In this document: positions 61,627 to 64,000 of the stretch, piece by piece | Layout of the letters: the number at the start of each line of letters is the position of its first letter | How positions within the stretch are numbered: position 1 is the stretch's first letter | Origin: Thamnaconus septentrionalis | Lineage: Eukaryota > Chordata > Actinopteri > Tetraodontiformes > Monacanthidae | NCBI GenBank assembly: GCA_009823395.1 | Contig: CM020506.1 | Location: forward strand, 5,232,501-5,296,500 | Length of the DNA stretch: 64,000 bases | Direction of reading: 5' to 3' | Notes under the pieces: generated by a model | The model's database searches: none | Told to the model about the DNA's origin: nothing | What the model saw: the letters and a program-made list of their open reading frames with translations, nothing else | Position numbers and translations under genes: made by a program

Positions 61627-64000
61627 TGGCCACTTTTGTAACCAAGATGAAAGCTTCTGCTCTTGATCCCCCTCTCAATACATACCTTTATACATATATA
61701 TATATATAGATATAGATATATAAATATATACATATATTATTCTGGGTACTGGGGAAGTGAAGTAAAACAGAGCAAGTTGGCCCCTAAGCCTTGATCTCGG
61801 GGTCCGCCGGTCCCGCAGATTCTGTGCTTATGTGCAACTTCCTGGGTGTGTGTGAGCAGGGGGCAGCGTACGCCTGGTAGCTCGTCACAGGGTTGCATGG
61901 TCCCAATGCACACACACACCCCTCGGATGGACCATTCTAACTCTACTGACCCCCCACACCTCCATTCTTTTCCTTGCATCACCAAACTCTCTCTCTCTCT
62001 CTCTCTCTCCGCTTGCGATTACTGCCCGTGCAATTCTGCACACGCCAGCAACTAGACGCCTGCGTCTGCAGGCGTTGACACATATATCATAACATCTGGA
62101 GCGGGAGTGTAGGTTTACCGTCGTGTTGCAACTCCCGTCTCTGAACGATGTCACTGCATTTGACCTCTGCACTCCATTATCTATGGCTACCAGCTGAGTT
62201 ACATCACCGTTGCCCGTTTCTCCCCCCCCCCGTATTTCAATCGATGGGACATGTAAATACACATATTAAGATGTTATAAGGGTAATATTGAAAAAAAACA
62301 GCAACCATGCTGTGACATGAGCCTAAAAAGATGAGGGTCTGTTTCACGATGGAAGACATGAGTAGCAACGAAACTGAAATGGAGCTGAGCAGAATTGTTT
62401 ACTTTGTATGACAAAAAAAGGAGGTCAAGGCAGGAAATTCTAAATTATATAAAAACTGTGACCGATATATTGAAGGGCTTGACGTGGAGAGAGACCCTTT
62501 ACTGCTTTTTACGTTAGCAGTGAGTGAGTGAGCGTGTGTGAGCGACCGAAAGAAACCATATAATATTATGCTATATTATGTAAAGAAAAAAGAGAAACTT
62601 TGCACTTTTCCCATTTATGGTATTTTAATTTTTTTTCAGATAGTTTTTAAGTTGTTCAGTCAAGTTCTCTATCTACTGTGTATTTTATTTATGTTCAACC
62701 TTCACGTAGGAGGATCAGTGCAATGCATTGGATGCAGTTTACCCCTGCATTTCTGTTAAATGATTGTGATTTTAGTCTGAAAGCATTAGTTGCAGTTGGC
62801 GACAGGAAGCCTACAGGAAGCCTACGGATGATCGCACTCATAAAGGATTATTTTTTTTCTCTTGAACTGTCTTTGTAAAGGCCTTAAATTGCTTTCAGTA
62901 CCATTAATAGCATTGAGAAATGCACCACTGGATGAGATTTTAAAGTAAACTCTTGGGGAAAATCAAATGATGAGTTTCCACATGGAGGATTGGCCCTCAC
63001 TCGCTGTGGGCTGCTGCGAATGACATTTTCCAAGATGTGGGCGTGAAATGCAGACAAACCAGTATTTGCTTTTCCTACACGCCACCTGCTCTCTGTTGGT
63101 GCACGGCAGTGGCGTCTCATGACAGCTTCCCCTTGTGACAGCACTTGGAGGGAGAATGTTTTGGTGGAACGGTTTACATGCCGCTGGGGTCAGACAGCGT
63201 ATCTGCTTACAGCATTTCCTGCATGCTTTGCCAAAATTGTTCCAGGGGTTTGGGAGGGCAGTTCAGCATTGTTTGCATTCAAAGCATGATAATAATAATC
63301 AGTTTACTATTATCGTCAGATCACACTGTGCAGTGCAATCCTGTGGAATCAGCATGTACCACTATGACCTCCGACCCCGACCCCCGCGTTCCCCACTTTG
63401 AGCGCCTCCACCCATCGTCCATGCATACACCAGATGAGCGAAAAGCTTCCTCGTTTGTGTTTCTGTTTCTTTTGTTGTTTCAAAAGAAGCTCGTGAACAG
63501 CGTTCCTTGCAGTTTATTTTTCTCTGCCAAAGACTTTTTTTTAAAGGAAAAGAGTCTAACCGTTGTCATATGATTGCATTTCTTTTCTGAACTGATACTG
63601 TCCAGAGTAGAAAAACAGCGTAGTGTTACCTTGCTTCGTGAAGTGACAGAGTGGTAGAAACACTTGGTGTACTCACATTTTTGGAAAAAAAAAAAAATGC
63701 AAACGAGAGAGATGAAAGAAATGTTGGCAGGCCCCGGGGGGACTTTGTTATGGCAGGTGACATTCTGCAATAGTTGCTGTGTGTGCTGCAAGTAGAAGCA
63801 GTCTAGGGATGGTGTGATGCTACTGTGACCAAACTGTTAGGGGCGCTCGACCCTGGCAGAAGTATTCAATGTTGTGTCCATTCTGTGTGTTGACATAGGA
63901 GTGTTTAACGGTGCCGTTCGAAGCAAACATGCTGTAAATAGTACACTTGTGTATTTTAAACTCGATGCCTACTGCCTGCCTCTCAGCGTTCAATCACAGA
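61627..64000 (+). other. acap3: acap3 3' UTR to the window edge
   Basis: It follows the TAA stop. It has an AT run at 61694-61735, a CT run at 61986-62010 and several A/T runs. I found no canonical AATAAA or ATTAAA on the plus strand up to 64000, so the UTR either uses a variant signal or continues past the window. No further exon was recognised. Confidence 0.55.

Overview
The window is vertebrate nuclear DNA, almost certainly from a ray-finned (teleost) fish. It holds three ordinary intron-split housekeeping genes. The fish signs are many long CA/TG, CT/GA and AT microsatellites, remnants of small DNA transposons and typical fish LINE tails, and introns mostly shorter than in mammals. I found no CRISPR array, operon, viral gene or prokaryote-like block, and nothing that amounts to a new gene system.

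Layout: (1) 7-5429, plus strand: complete coding region of ddx19, a DEAD-box mRNA-export helicase (12 exons, 483 aa by my splicing). (2) 5430-8283: ddx19 3' UTR plus non-coding DNA. (3) 15436-8284, minus strand: pusl1, a TruA-type tRNA pseudouridine synthase-like protein (7 exons, 320 aa), convergent with ddx19. (4) 15437-16703: shared promoter region with three evenly spaced TGACGT motifs and an ETS-like site. (5) 16704-61626, plus strand: acap3, an ArfGAP with BAR, PH, ArfGAP and ankyrin domains (24 coding exons, 841 aa). It has a 22.7-kb first intron and a 12-nt microexon. (6) 61627-64000: acap3 3' UTR up to the window edge.

The head-to-head pusl1/acap3 pair matches the arrangement I know from human 1p36.33, which supports the acap3 call over acap1 or acap2. 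ddx19 lies elsewhere in human (16q22), so its position here is a fish feature or a rearrangement. The three products do unrelated jobs: mRNA export, tRNA modification, and Arf6/endosome trafficking.

The items most worth a second look are: microsatellites that sit directly in the 3' splice sites of several exons; a 12-nt in-frame microexon between the BAR and PH domains; a tandem pair of decayed tRNA-like sequences (Arg-CCT type, then initiator-Met type) in acap3 intron 1; a 407-bp inverted-repeat element filled with imperfect TCACGT/ACGTGA palindromes in acap3 intron 21; and several dispersed repeat families shared between introns. All exon boundaries come from reading by eye for reading-frame continuity, GT/AG signals and remembered homologues. 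No alignment or transcript data were available.
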